This document shows, in pieces, positions 16,117 through 24,211 of a stretch of 64,000 nt of DNA. Positions within the stretch are counted from its first letter, which is position 1; every line of letters begins with the position of its first letter. The notes beneath the pieces were generated by a model. That model was not told the DNA's origin, ran no database searches, and worked only from the letters and a program-made list of their open reading frames with translations. A program made the translations under genes and the position numbers. The DNA lies in the NCBI GenBank assembly GCA_015256945.1, contig JABZLB010000005.1:1-64000 (forward strand). Direction: 5' to 3'. Source of the stretch: Prevotellaceae bacterium. Lineage in GTDB: Bacteria > Bacteroidota > Bacteroidia > Bacteroidales > Bacteroidaceae.

Positions 16117-17940
16117 TTATTTTTTCAGCACTACCTGCTCGTTACTGGCGTCTTTCCATTTACTTACGGCCTCGTTCCATTTGGGAATGTCGGCCAATGG
16201 GATGCGACGACGAATAATTTGCATCTTCTGATGGAAAAGAATAGTGTTGCCTTGTTTCTGGAAACTGCAGGAAAGGGTTCCTTCGGGTGTTGAAAAAGTA
16301 GCTGAAGAAGGGAGATAGTCAATTTTGTAACCGGCAGGAATAGTAAATGTTACCTGGCGAACTACGTTGCAACGAACGGGAAAATAGTAGTCGTTTACAC
16401 GGCCGGTAGTATCAATTCTGCCATCAAAGAGGTTGTTATGTGGGTTGAGTTCGATATACAGCTCGCCATCAATCTGTTGTACTGCCGCCTTATTAACAAC
16501 GTCTCCCTCAAAGCGTGCCCAGTCGTGACGGGCATCATGATCGAGCCATTTGGCATTTGTTATGGTCATGTTATGCGAATCGGAGTTGAGGTTGTTGGTC
16601 AGAAGGTCGTCTCTGTTCTTGTTACCTGCGTCGTCAGCAATGCTCATAAACCACTCCTTCATGTCGCCACGAAGCTGGTATGTAGCCTTGCCGGTGAGAG
16701 CGTTATCCTGTAAACGATACTGGTAGGTGAGGCTGTCGATTGATATATCCGACTTCAGGGTAGGCACAATCTGTAATAAAGGCTTGTCATCATTGTATAT
16801 CATGGCTTGCGATCCCTGTATGGCTTGTGGAGAATATGTGTATGGAATATGCTTGCAAGTGGCATCAATATAATAGGTTTTACCCTTATAAAATAGTGTG
16901 CAGACAACATGATTGGCACTGGCCAGCGTAGGAACGTCGCTCATTTTAAACGGTATTTCGTCGGTACCGATGTCGGTAAGCCGGGCGTCGAAGCCTTGTG
17001 CCTTGAGCAGGGTAGTAAGTAAAAGTGCCATGCCCTTGCAGTCGCCGTAACGCTTTCTCAACACTTCCTGCGGAGTATCGGGACGATGTCCCGACAGGCC
17101 TGCTTCGAAAGCCACGTACCTGATGTGCTCCTGAATCCAGTGATAAGTATTGCTTATGCGGTCGTCATCGGTTTTGCTGTTCTGGTTTATTTCCTGTAAG
17201 AGGGCTTTCAGGTTAGGTATTGTGCAATCGACACTTGCCATTTTCTTAGACCATGTGTACAAATCGTTAACATCCTTGAACGAACCTGTGATGAGCAAAT
17301 AAGGATAAACGTTTGATATGGGCGGCATTTGTTTATCGTCTTTCATACGGTTTGCATCTGCTAATGTATAGGTGTATATATCAGCATCAGTAGTAGTTTT
17401 ATGCTCGGTACGTATGCCATATCCGCTGAAATTCATCTCCTTTATATGGTATCCAGCCAGTGATGTGGGTATGGTAATGGTTAATGTTTTGTTCTTTACG
17501 AAATAATCTTCGAGCAGATATATTCGTGTAAAATATTTTGCGTCTTTAAAAGTACGTTCAAAAGAAGCGTTGCAGGTTTTCCCTTTCTTGTCAATGTATC
17601 CTTTTATAATACATGCTTTGCTGTCATCATAGAAAACATTCTCGGGAGTTATGTTCTTATACAGTTTTTCTCCACGTCCCGAAACATTGTCTAATGTAAT
17701 AAAATCTCCATAGAATACAGCCGTTTCGGGATAAACGGTATACCCAGAATTAGACATGTATTCCATTTCTTTTTTGTTCTTTACAATCGTATTTCCTTTG
17801 TCAGATTGGAGAATATATTGTTCATTACAATTGGTAATGATAATTTTGTCGTCCCATTGTTGTGCAAAAGAAGCCTGTGCCAACAGAGTCATAACGGCAA
17901 TTAAGCAAGCAGGAAAGAAAGTTTTTGAAGAGTGGTTCAT
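16117..17940 (-). CDS. DUF3857/transglutaminase-like protein with intact triad
   Basis: 607 residues from ATG 17940, in front of a signal peptide ending ASFAQQ. N-terminal DUF3857 domain, then a transglutaminase-like domain with RYGDCKGM (Cys301), a histidine in SANHVV and an aspartate in YYIDAT, the expected Cys-His-Asp order. C-terminal beta-rich domain. Transglutaminase-like folds in bacteria cut or modify proteins and peptides; substrate unknown. Another ATG 15 bases upstream (17955) has AGGAG two bases before it, too close to be a good ribosome site. Forms an operon with the inactive paralogue. Confidence 0.8.
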   Translation of the reverse strand: MNHSSKTFFPACLIAVMTLLAQASFAQQWDDKIIITNCNEQYILQSDKGNTIVKNKKEMEYMSNSGYTVYPETAVFYGDFITLDNVSGRGEKLYKNITPENVFYDDSKACIIKGYIDKKGKTCNASFERTFKDAKYFTRIYLLEDYFVKNKTLTITIPTSLAGYHIKEMNFSGYGIRTEHKTTTDADIYTYTLADANRMKDDKQMPPISNVYPYLLITGSFKDVNDLYTWSKKMASVDCTIPNLKALLQEINQNSKTDDDRISNTYHWIQEHIRYVAFEAGLSGHRPDTPQEVLRKRYGDCKGMALLLTTLLKAQGFDARLTDIGTDEIPFKMSDVPTLASANHVVCTLFYKGKTYYIDATCKHIPYTYSPQAIQGSQAMIYNDDKPLLQIVPTLKSDISIDSLTYQYRLQDNALTGKATYQLRGDMKEWFMSIADDAGNKNRDDLLTNNLNSDSHNMTITNAKWLDHDARHDWARFEGDVVNKAAVQQIDGELYIELNPHNNLFDGRIDTTGRVNDYYFPVRCNVVRQVTFTIPAGYKIDYLPSSATFSTPEGTLSCSFQKQGNTILFHQKMQIIRRRIPLADIPKWNEAVSKWKDASNEQVVLKK

Positions 17941-18149
17941 ATTGTTTTGAAGCATGACTCCTAAATTTAAGTTTGCAGAAAAAAATAGAAAAATATCAAT
18001 CAATAAAGGCAGAAAGTAGATATTAACACATGCTTGCTGTTATAATTTTTTTTAATAGTATTGAATATTAAACCGTAAAGACAGCAATTAAACAAGTTGT
18101 TTTTTGTAAAATACCCAAAGAGAGATACAACGCAAATGTTGTAAAGTAA

Positions 18150-18189
18150 AACAACAAATCCCCTTCTGCATTACTTTGCAGCTGGGGAT
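18150..18189 (-). terminator. Terminator of the ribH operon
   Basis: Minus strand: ATCCCC and CTGCA arms pair with TGCAG and GGGGAT (18158-18189), followed by TTTGTTGTTTTAC. Lies about 50 bases after the last gene of the minus-strand ribH operon. The rest of 17941-18240 is AT-rich with nothing else recognised. Confidence 0.6.
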
Positions 18190-18240
18190 AATATATGTTT
18201 TATATTAATTTTTACGCATGGTAACGTAAGTTTTTCTTAA

Positions 18241-18627
18241 TTACTCGGCTTTTATAAGCTCGTTATAAGCCTTATCGAAGGCTTTCGGATGGTGGCCGAT
18301 AAAACAGATATTCACTAAGCAGTTGGCAAGAAGCTCGGCATCAGACAAATCAACTCCTTTCTCACGGGAAAGGTTCTTGCCAATAATTACTTCCCATGTT
18401 GCGTCAAAATCCTTGTCCTCTGCACCCATATACGATTCTTCTGCGCGCGAACCTTTCATTAGCTTATATCGAATATTCTTCTTCGATAAGACGGGATTCA
18501 TGGATAGTAACAGGTTCCAGGCTTCACGAAGAGGCTTTTCATATTTGTCGGTACCAGGGAACATGTTGGTAATAATAGGCATAATTTCATCAAACTCGTA
18601 TGCCTGAAGAAGATCGTATAGCATCAT
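18241..18627 (-). CDS. Conserved hypothetical protein downstream of ribH
   Basis: 128 residues from ATG 18627, five bases after the ribH stop (MMLYDLLQAYEFDEIMP...). Mostly helical and charged, no signal peptide, no membrane segment and no recognised domain. A tryptophan and a histidine pair (FIGHHPKAF) near the C-terminus are the only distinctive bits. Cytosolic; position suggests co-expression with ribH and the TPR protein. No function can be given. Confidence 0.7.
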   Translation of the reverse strand: MMLYDLLQAYEFDEIMPIITNMFPGTDKYEKPLREAWNLLLSMNPVLSKKNIRYKLMKGSRAEESYMGAEDKDFDATWEVIIGKNLSREKGVDLSDAELLANCLVNICFIGHHPKAFDKAYNELIKAE

Positions 18628-18632
18628 AAGCT

Positions 18633-19109
18633 TTAAAATTTGGCCATCTTTATAGCATCGATTGCACACTCGTCGCCCTTGTTTCCAAGGCTTCCACCAC
18701 AACGATCCTTGGCTTGTTGAAGGTTGTCGGTTGTGAGAAGACCGTAGATTACGGGAATATTTTGAACAGCGTTAAGATGTGCAATGCCGTAGGTTACACC
18801 CTGACAGATGTAGTCGAAGTGTGGTGTTTCGCCACGAATAACGCTGCCTAAGATGATAACGGCATCGAAACCATCGTTTTTGCACATTTGTTGTGCTCCA
18901 TAAATAAGTTCAAAACTTCCAGGAACACGCCTGATATGGATGTTCTCTGGTATTGTACCGTGCTTCTCTAATGTGTTGACAACACCATCCAATAAGGCTC
19001 CGGTTATCTCGGGATTCCATTCAGAGACAACTACTCCAAAGCACATATTGCTTGCGTCAGGGACGTTAGCTGCATTGTAATCAGAAAGATTGTGGAGAGA
19101 GGTAGCCAT
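18633..19109 (-). CDS. ribH: 6,7-dimethyl-8-ribityllumazine synthase
   Basis: 158 residues, the usual length. It condenses 5-amino-6-ribitylamino-uracil with 3,4-dihydroxy-2-butanone 4-phosphate in riboflavin synthesis. Visible motifs: VSEWNPEITGALLDG, RVPGSFELIYGAQ, ILGSVIRGETPHFDYIC (the His in this loop is the general base) and the C-terminal NKGDECA. Middle gene of a three-gene minus-strand operon, four bases after the TPR gene. Confidence 0.95.
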   Translation of the reverse strand: MATSLHNLSDYNAANVPDASNMCFGVVVSEWNPEITGALLDGVVNTLEKHGTIPENIHIRRVPGSFELIYGAQQMCKNDGFDAVIILGSVIRGETPHFDYICQGVTYGIAHLNAVQNIPVIYGLLTTDNLQQAKDRCGGSLGNKGDECAIDAIKMAKF

Positions 19110-19113
19110 GTTT

Positions 19114-19806
19114 TTACTTGGTTACGCGTTCAATATACTTGTCAATATCACCACTCTGTACAAGCGGTGCATTAACATATTTCTTCTTAATATCTTGATA
19201 AATCTTCAACGCGTCGTCCTTTTTGTTCTGACTTTCTAAAAGTTCGCCGGCCTGAAGAAGAAACGTTGGCGACAAGCTATTGCTTGTACCGTCTTTAGCT
19301 TCTGAGTCAGCCTTGCTGGCTGCATCCTTTAATTCGCTGATGGCTTTGTCGATTTGCCCAACATGTGCATACGCATTGCCAAGAGCTGCAGTAGCTGCAG
19401 GACTTACGAGTGCGTCATTTTTAGTAGAGAAATTCTGGAGATAGTCGACAGCATTCTGCCATTTTCCAAGGTTCGCATAGCAAAGACCAGCATAAAGATT
19501 AGCCAGATTGCCTGCATCGGTACTGCTATAATCGCTTGCAATTTTGACAAAACCTGCGTAACCTGCGCCGTCACCGTTAAGGGCTTTATCAAATTGTTCG
19601 GCCTGGAAATATTCCTGTCCACGTGCAAGAGCTGTGCTTGCCTTTTGCTGACGAGGCCCATTTACAAACTCCTGATAGCAAAAGAAACCTGCTACAATAA
19701 TAAGAATTGCGATAACAAGTGCGGAAAATGTTTTCTTGTTTTTTTCGAGAAACGAACCCGACTGCAATGCATCGTCGAAAGTTACCTTTTCGTTTTTAGT
19801 TGCCAT
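19114..19806 (-). CDS. Membrane-anchored tetratricopeptide-repeat protein
   Basis: 230 residues. Cytosolic N-terminus, one membrane helix (about 28-46), then TPR-like helical pairs: NLYAGLCYANLGKWQNAVDYL, ALGNAYAHVGQIDKAISEL, LLQAGELLESQNKKDDALKIY. Layout resembles YfgM-type TPR anchors, which help envelope protein assembly; this is only analogy. First gene of the ribH operon; its promoter diverges from that of recF. Confidence 0.75.
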   Translation of the reverse strand: MATKNEKVTFDDALQSGSFLEKNKKTFSALVIAILIIVAGFFCYQEFVNGPRQQKASTALARGQEYFQAEQFDKALNGDGAGYAGFVKIASDYSSTDAGNLANLYAGLCYANLGKWQNAVDYLQNFSTKNDALVSPAATAALGNAYAHVGQIDKAISELKDAASKADSEAKDGTSNSLSPTFLLQAGELLESQNKKDDALKIYQDIKKKYVNAPLVQSGDIDKYIERVTK

Positions 19807-19845
19807 TATTTTTATATTTTTTTATTATTTCCGTATAGATGGTCG

Positions 19846-19853
19846 CAAAAGTA
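19846..19853 (-). promoter_or_regulatory. -7 box of the TPR-ribH operon
   Basis: TACTTTTG on the minus strand, 39 bases before the start codon at 19806. Confidence 0.45.
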
Positions 19854-19917
19854 GTAATTTAATTCTATATATAGAAATTAATTACTTCCTTTTTTCTTTT
19901 TTCATGGCTAAAACAAT

Positions 19918-19925
19918 TAACTTTG
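19918..19925 (+). promoter_or_regulatory. -7 box of recF, probably leaderless
   Basis: TAACTTTG ends seven bases before the recF ATG (19932). With initiation about 5-7 bases after the box, the mRNA would start at or next to the start codon. Confidence 0.55.
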
Positions 19926-19931
19926 CACGAA

Positions 19932-21047
19932 ATGATACTTAAGAAGATTTCAGTAATTAATTATAAGAATATTCGTTCGGTCTCGCTCGATTTCTCAAAT
20001 AAAATCAATTGTTTTATTGGTGGAAATGGTATGGGAAAGACGAATGTTCTTGATGCTATTTATTATTTGTCGTTTTGTCATAGCAGCTTCACGAACATTG
20101 ATAGTCAGGTGATTAATCACGATCAGGATTTCTTTGTATTAGAGGGAAATTTTGTGACAGATGCTGAAAAGGAAGAGAATATTTATGCTGGTATGAAGCG
20201 TGGTAAGCATAAACATTTTAAACGTAACGGCAAAGAGTATAAGAAATTCTCCAATCATATCGGACTAATACCTCTTATTTTTATTTCGCCATCGGACAAC
20301 AGGCTTATAGATGGTGGCGGTGATGAAAGGCGAAGATTGATGGATGTGGTTATATCTCAGTATGACAAACAATATCTTGACGCCTTAATTAGATATAATA
20401 AAGCCTTACGGCAAAGGAACGCTTTGCTTAAATTGGAGGCAGACTCCGATGAGTCGTTGATGGGAATATGGGAACAGGAGATGGCTGATGCAGGTGAGGA
20501 GGTGTACCGGAAACGCAATAATTTTGTAAAGGAAATTACGCCCATATTTCAGCATATATACAATGTTGTTTCGGGAGGACATGAGAAAGTAGTGCTTAAT
20601 TACACGTCACACTGCCAGCGTGGCCCGCTTCTTGAGGTAATTCAACGCGACCGTTTAAAAGACAGAGTGGTAGGATATAGTTTGCATGGCGTCCATAGAG
20701 ATGATCTTGAAATGCTTATTGAGGACTACCCTATGAAACGAGAGGGAAGTCAGGGGCAGGCAAAAACTCTGGTATTAGCTTTAAAACTGGCCCAGTTTGA
20801 TTTATTACGCCGAACATCTTCAAACACAACTCCATTACTGTTACTCGATGATATTTTCGACAAATTAGATGCAAGTCGCGTGGAACAGATAGTAAAGTTA
20901 GTATCTGGCGACCGTTATGGTCAGATTTTTATTACAGATACCAATCGTGATCATCTTGATCAGATATTGAGTCATAGCAATAAAGATTACCGTTTATTTG
21001 ATGTAAATGACGGTGAAATAACTGTACGGTCATCCCTAAATCAATAA
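19932..21047 (+). CDS. recF: DNA replication and repair protein RecF
   Basis: 371 residues. SMC-like ATPase that loads RecA at gaps via RecOR. Walker A GGNGMGKT follows INCF; signature region SQGQAKTLVLALKLAQF and Walker B LLLLDDIFDKLDASR are intact near the C-terminus, followed by FITDTN. Start at ATG 19932 gives the classic N-terminus ILKKISVINYKNIRS; a TTG nine bases earlier overlaps the promoter and is rejected. The DUF721 gene follows 11 bases later, a common Bacteroidota pairing. Confidence 0.95.
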   Translation: MILKKISVINYKNIRSVSLDFSNKINCFIGGNGMGKTNVLDAIYYLSFCHSSFTNIDSQVINHDQDFFVLEGNFVTDAEKEENIYAGMKRGKHKHFKRNGKEYKKFSNHIGLIPLIFISPSDNRLIDGGGDERRRLMDVVISQYDKQYLDALIRYNKALRQRNALLKLEADSDESLMGIWEQEMADAGEEVYRKRNNFVKEITPIFQHIYNVVSGGHEKVVLNYTSHCQRGPLLEVIQRDRLKDRVVGYSLHGVHRDDLEMLIEDYPMKREGSQGQAKTLVLALKLAQFDLLRRTSSNTTPLLLLDDIFDKLDASRVEQIVKLVSGDRYGQIFITDTNRDHLDQILSHSNKDYRLFDVNDGEITVRSSLNQ

Positions 21048-21058
21048 AAACAATTGAT

Positions 21059-21349
21059 ATGTTTAAGCGTGAGGTTAAATCAATTCATGATATTCTTCAG
21101 CAATTTTTGCGTAAAGAGGGGCTGGAAACGCCTTTGATGCAGAAACGATTGATAGACGCATGGGACAATGTTACCGGAGAAACAGTTGCTCAATACACAC
21201 AGGAAAAGTTTATAAAAAATCAGATTCTTTACGTAAAAATTATGAATCCGGCCTTACGTCAGGACTTAAGCATGATGCGTCAACAGCTTACTCGTCGGTT
21301 AAACGCATCAGTAGGGGCCTCCGTTATTACCGATGTAAGGATTTATTAA
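21059..21349 (+). CDS. DUF721/DciA-like protein
   Basis: 96 residues. DUF721 pattern IHDILQQFLRKEGLE, WDNVTGETVAQYT and LYVKIMNPALRQDLSMMRQQL. DciA proteins of this family help load the replicative helicase DnaB, so the operon with recF fits a replication role. Stop lies three bases from that of the convergent formate-tetrahydrofolate cycle gene. Confidence 0.85.
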   Translation: MFKREVKSIHDILQQFLRKEGLETPLMQKRLIDAWDNVTGETVAQYTQEKFIKNQILYVKIMNPALRQDLSMMRQQLTRRLNASVGASVITDVRIY

Positions 21350-21352
21350 TGA

Positions 21353-21913
21353 TTATAGTCTGTTATGAATAATTCTGTCCATTGCGATGTCATGGTCAGA
21401 AACGGGAACCTTTTCAACCATTTGAAACGAAAAACAAACACCTATTTTGTATGCGTCAGGCATTAATTTTAATTGTCTGTCATAGTATGCCCTCCCATGT
21501 CCTAAACGATTTCCATCTGCATCAAAGGCTACGCCGGGTATAATGGCAAGTTTAATTTCGTCGTAATTTTTGAATGGAGGTCCGATGGGTTCGAGTATAT
21601 GATAAGGTCCTGATTCCATAAGGCACTCTTCTCCACAAAATGGAATTAGCTCTAAATGCTCGTCATCTATAACCCTCGGCAAAAGAATAGTTTTCCCTTG
21701 TAAGAATAAATGTCTTACAATTTTATGTGTATCCACTTCGTCGGACATTGAATAGTAAAGAAAAATTGTATTTGCCTTTCGAACCTCTTCACAATTGAGA
21801 AGTTGACCGTATATTGAATTCGACCAGTTATTTAGTTCTTCCTGTGAACATTTTCTTTTGTATTGCCTGATTTGTTCTCTCAGTATTTTCTTCTGTTCAT
21901 TAAGGTCTTGCAT
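21353..21913 (-). CDS. 5-formyltetrahydrofolate cyclo-ligase
   Basis: 186 residues. Converts 5-formyl-THF to 5,10-methenyl-THF with ATP. Motifs: N-terminal basic ILREQIRQYKR, central IFLYYSMSDEVDT, and the conserved GHGRAYYDRQL near residue 136 with PGVAFD just before. Cytosolic. A terminator-like hairpin sits directly before the start codon (21925-21990). Confidence 0.92.
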   Translation of the reverse strand: MQDLNEQKKILREQIRQYKRKCSQEELNNWSNSIYGQLLNCEEVRKANTIFLYYSMSDEVDTHKIVRHLFLQGKTILLPRVIDDEHLELIPFCGEECLMESGPYHILEPIGPPFKNYDEIKLAIIPGVAFDADGNRLGHGRAYYDRQLKLMPDAYKIGVCFSFQMVEKVPVSDHDIAMDRIIHNRL

Positions 21914-21923
21914 AGTAAAAATG

Positions 21924-21991
21924 AAAAAAATCTACACTGGTATTTATTTTATGCAGTAAACTGAATAGAATATTGTACCCGTGTAGATTTT
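21924..21991 (-). terminator. Terminator-like hairpin just upstream of the folate ligase gene
   Basis: Minus strand: AAATCTACAC (21990-21981) pairs with GTGTAGATTT (21937-21928); GGTA/TACC may extend the stem around a long loop. A T-rich run (TTTTTTTC) follows and the ATG is ten bases further on. It may end the S41 protease transcript or regulate entry into the ligase gene. Confidence 0.5.
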
Positions 21992-22036
21992 GTAATTGGC
22001 TGATATTATAATTTGTATTGTAGCGTAATACTGTTT

Positions 22037-23707
22037 TTATCTCCTGAGATGTACCTTCGCAGGCTTCTGCTTGTATACCACAGGTCTGGGCTTTTGTGGA
22101 AAGGCTCTGTTATGGTTCAGAACATTTAATGCCACACGTATAACCGGATCATCGAGATTAAGATATTGTATCAGTGCTTGTTCATCGAGCATATTGTAGA
22201 TAATTCGCGCATCAATGAATTGTTCAAGTAATGAGTGGCTCTTCCTGATTAGCAAGTTACGGCGTTGCAATCCATGCTTGTCAGCGTAGCTTACAAACTG
22301 TTCTACTGTGTTCTGTCTTTTAAGATAGTTGGCCAATGCAAGCATATCCTTAAAGTCTTTCATCTTTTGACGATTATTGTCAGTATAGGTAAAGGCAAAC
22401 TGTAATATCAGTCCATCCATTACTGCTTGCTTGTAATATGATGTCATGTTGGTGGTATCTTCGGGGACAAAGATGTCAGGCGTAATGCCTCCACCGCCAT
22501 AAACAACACGTCCAATGCTGGTATGATATGCCGGTCCGGTATGTTTTATACTGTCTTGTGAGAAATATTCGCCGTGTTTAAAGCGTGCAATGAGGTCTTG
22601 TGCGTATTCAGAGTCTTCACCATCTGTATACGGTTTTTGGATACATCTGCCAGAAGGGGTATAATACCTCGCAATAGTTAAACGAATCATACTTCCATCT
22701 GGGAATGGTATTTGCTGCTGTACCAATCCCTTTCCAAACGATCTGCGTCCTATAACAGTGGCTCTGTCATTATCCTGCATGGCGCCAGAGAATATCTCTG
22801 CGGCCGATGCTGTACCTTCATTAATAAGTACAACAAGTGGCATTGTTTGATAAGCACCGTGCCCATCCGACCGATATTCCTGACGGGGTGAGCGTCGTCC
22901 TGCCGTGTATACGATGAGTTTTTTAGCAGGTAAGAACTCATTGGCAATTTGTACAGCGCTTTGAAGTAATCCTCCCGGGTTGTCACGAAGGTCGATAATA
23001 AGGTTACTGAAACCTTGTTGCTGTAAGTTTGCCAATGCGATAAGTACTTCAGGATATGTCTTTTCGCCAAAATTCTTAATCTTAATATAGCCAGTGGTTT
23101 TGTCGAGCATGTAAGAGGCACTCACAGTTTTTGTTGGAATCTCACTGCGTGTAACGGTATATGTCAGAGGCTTTGTGTGTCCATAACGTAACACTCCAAT
23201 CTTAACTTTAGACCCTTGTGGACCCTTAAGCTGGTGCATTGCTTCTTCGGTAGTAACTTGTTTACCTACAAATTTTCTCCCGTTTACATAAACAATCTTG
23301 TCTCCTGCAATAATACCTGCTTTCTCAGCAGGACCATTTTTAATTACATTTTGGACACGGATAGTATCCTGACGGATTGTAAACTCGATTCCTACTCCCG
23401 AGAATGAGCCTTTTAAATCGTCAGTAGCCGTTTGCACATCTTTCGCACTGATGTATACAGAGTGGGGGTCAAGCTCTGCCAATATTTGAGGAATGGCTTT
23501 TTCTACAAGCGAGTCGATATTTACTTTATCAACGTATTGGTCGTCAATTATTCGCAACAGGTTATTCAATCTGTTGCTACCGTTATTGATTACAGTGAGT
23601 CGATTACCTGAGAAATGGTTGGCATAGAACGAGCCAATCATAATACCAAGGACCATACAAAAGGCCATTAGTAATGGCATGAACCTGTTTTTGTTATCGC
23701 TTTTCAT
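22037..23707 (-). CDS. S41-family carboxyl-terminal processing protease
   Basis: 556 residues. N-terminal membrane anchor or uncleaved signal (about 8-30), helical segment, PDZ domain about 85-165 (GSFSGVGIEF, GPAEKAGIIAGDKIVYVNG), and the tail-specific protease domain with catalytic Ser301 in NEGTASAAEIFSG and Lys326 in RRSFGKG. An extra C-terminal part of about 150 residues ends in a basic proline-rich tail. CtpA-type enzymes trim C-termini of envelope proteins; substrate unknown. Confidence 0.9.
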   Translation of the reverse strand: MKSDNKNRFMPLLMAFCMVLGIMIGSFYANHFSGNRLTVINNGSNRLNNLLRIIDDQYVDKVNIDSLVEKAIPQILAELDPHSVYISAKDVQTATDDLKGSFSGVGIEFTIRQDTIRVQNVIKNGPAEKAGIIAGDKIVYVNGRKFVGKQVTTEEAMHQLKGPQGSKVKIGVLRYGHTKPLTYTVTRSEIPTKTVSASYMLDKTTGYIKIKNFGEKTYPEVLIALANLQQQGFSNLIIDLRDNPGGLLQSAVQIANEFLPAKKLIVYTAGRRSPRQEYRSDGHGAYQTMPLVVLINEGTASAAEIFSGAMQDNDRATVIGRRSFGKGLVQQQIPFPDGSMIRLTIARYYTPSGRCIQKPYTDGEDSEYAQDLIARFKHGEYFSQDSIKHTGPAYHTSIGRVVYGGGGITPDIFVPEDTTNMTSYYKQAVMDGLILQFAFTYTDNNRQKMKDFKDMLALANYLKRQNTVEQFVSYADKHGLQRRNLLIRKSHSLLEQFIDARIIYNMLDEQALIQYLNLDDPVIRVALNVLNHNRAFPQKPRPVVYKQKPAKVHLRR

Positions 23708-23767
23708 CTGTTTCCTTAAACTATACTAACGTCAATCCTCTAAAAACCTCCTTTTATCTTCGAATTT

Positions 23768-24211
23768 TTATTCAGCAGTTGTGCTGCCCATGTCAAGAAA
23801 TTCAACTTCAATACCTGCACGTTTCAGGAGGTTTATACCATCATCGAGCCTGTATTTCTCACCATATACAATTCGTTTAATACCTGATTGTATTATTAAT
23901 TTCGAGCATTCTATACAAGGTGAAGCCGTTACATACAGAGTTGCGCCGTCACTATTGTTATGCGATCGAGCCAGTTTGGTGATGGCATTAGCTTCAGCAT
24001 GTAATACATAAGGGCGTGTAACGTTATTCTCATCTTCGCAAACGTTTTCGAAACCACTGGGTGTTCCGTTGAAGCCGTCGCTTATAATCATCTTGTCTTT
24101 TACAACAAGAGCACCTACCTTACGACGTTTGCAATACGAGTTTTCAGCCCAGATATGAGCCATGCGCAGGTAGCGTTCATCCAGTTTCTTAAGCTTTTCT
24201 TTTGATTTCAT
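23768..24211 (-). CDS. Deoxycytidylate deaminase
   Basis: 147 residues, ComEB-type dCMP deaminase. Zinc site: His-Ala-Glu in LHAEANAI and PCIECSKLI; also the nucleotide-binding motif DGFNGTPSGFENVC. Makes dUMP for thymidylate synthesis. The start overlaps the 3' end of the M3 peptidase gene by 23 bases, so the two are coupled. Confidence 0.93.
   Translation of the reverse strand: MKSKEKLKKLDERYLRMAHIWAENSYCKRRKVGALVVKDKMIISDGFNGTPSGFENVCEDENNVTRPYVLHAEANAITKLARSHNNSDGATLYVTASPCIECSKLIIQSGIKRIVYGEKYRLDDGINLLKRAGIEVEFLDMGSTTAE

Noticed and set aside
19923..21047. TTG start for recF at 19923
   Set aside because: It lies inside the TAACTTTG promoter box; ATG 19932 gives the classic RecF N-terminus.
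21914..22036. 6S RNA upstream of the folate ligase gene, as in gamma-proteobacteria
   Set aside because: The gap is only 123 bases and lacks the long rod with central bubble; only a terminator-like hairpin is supported.
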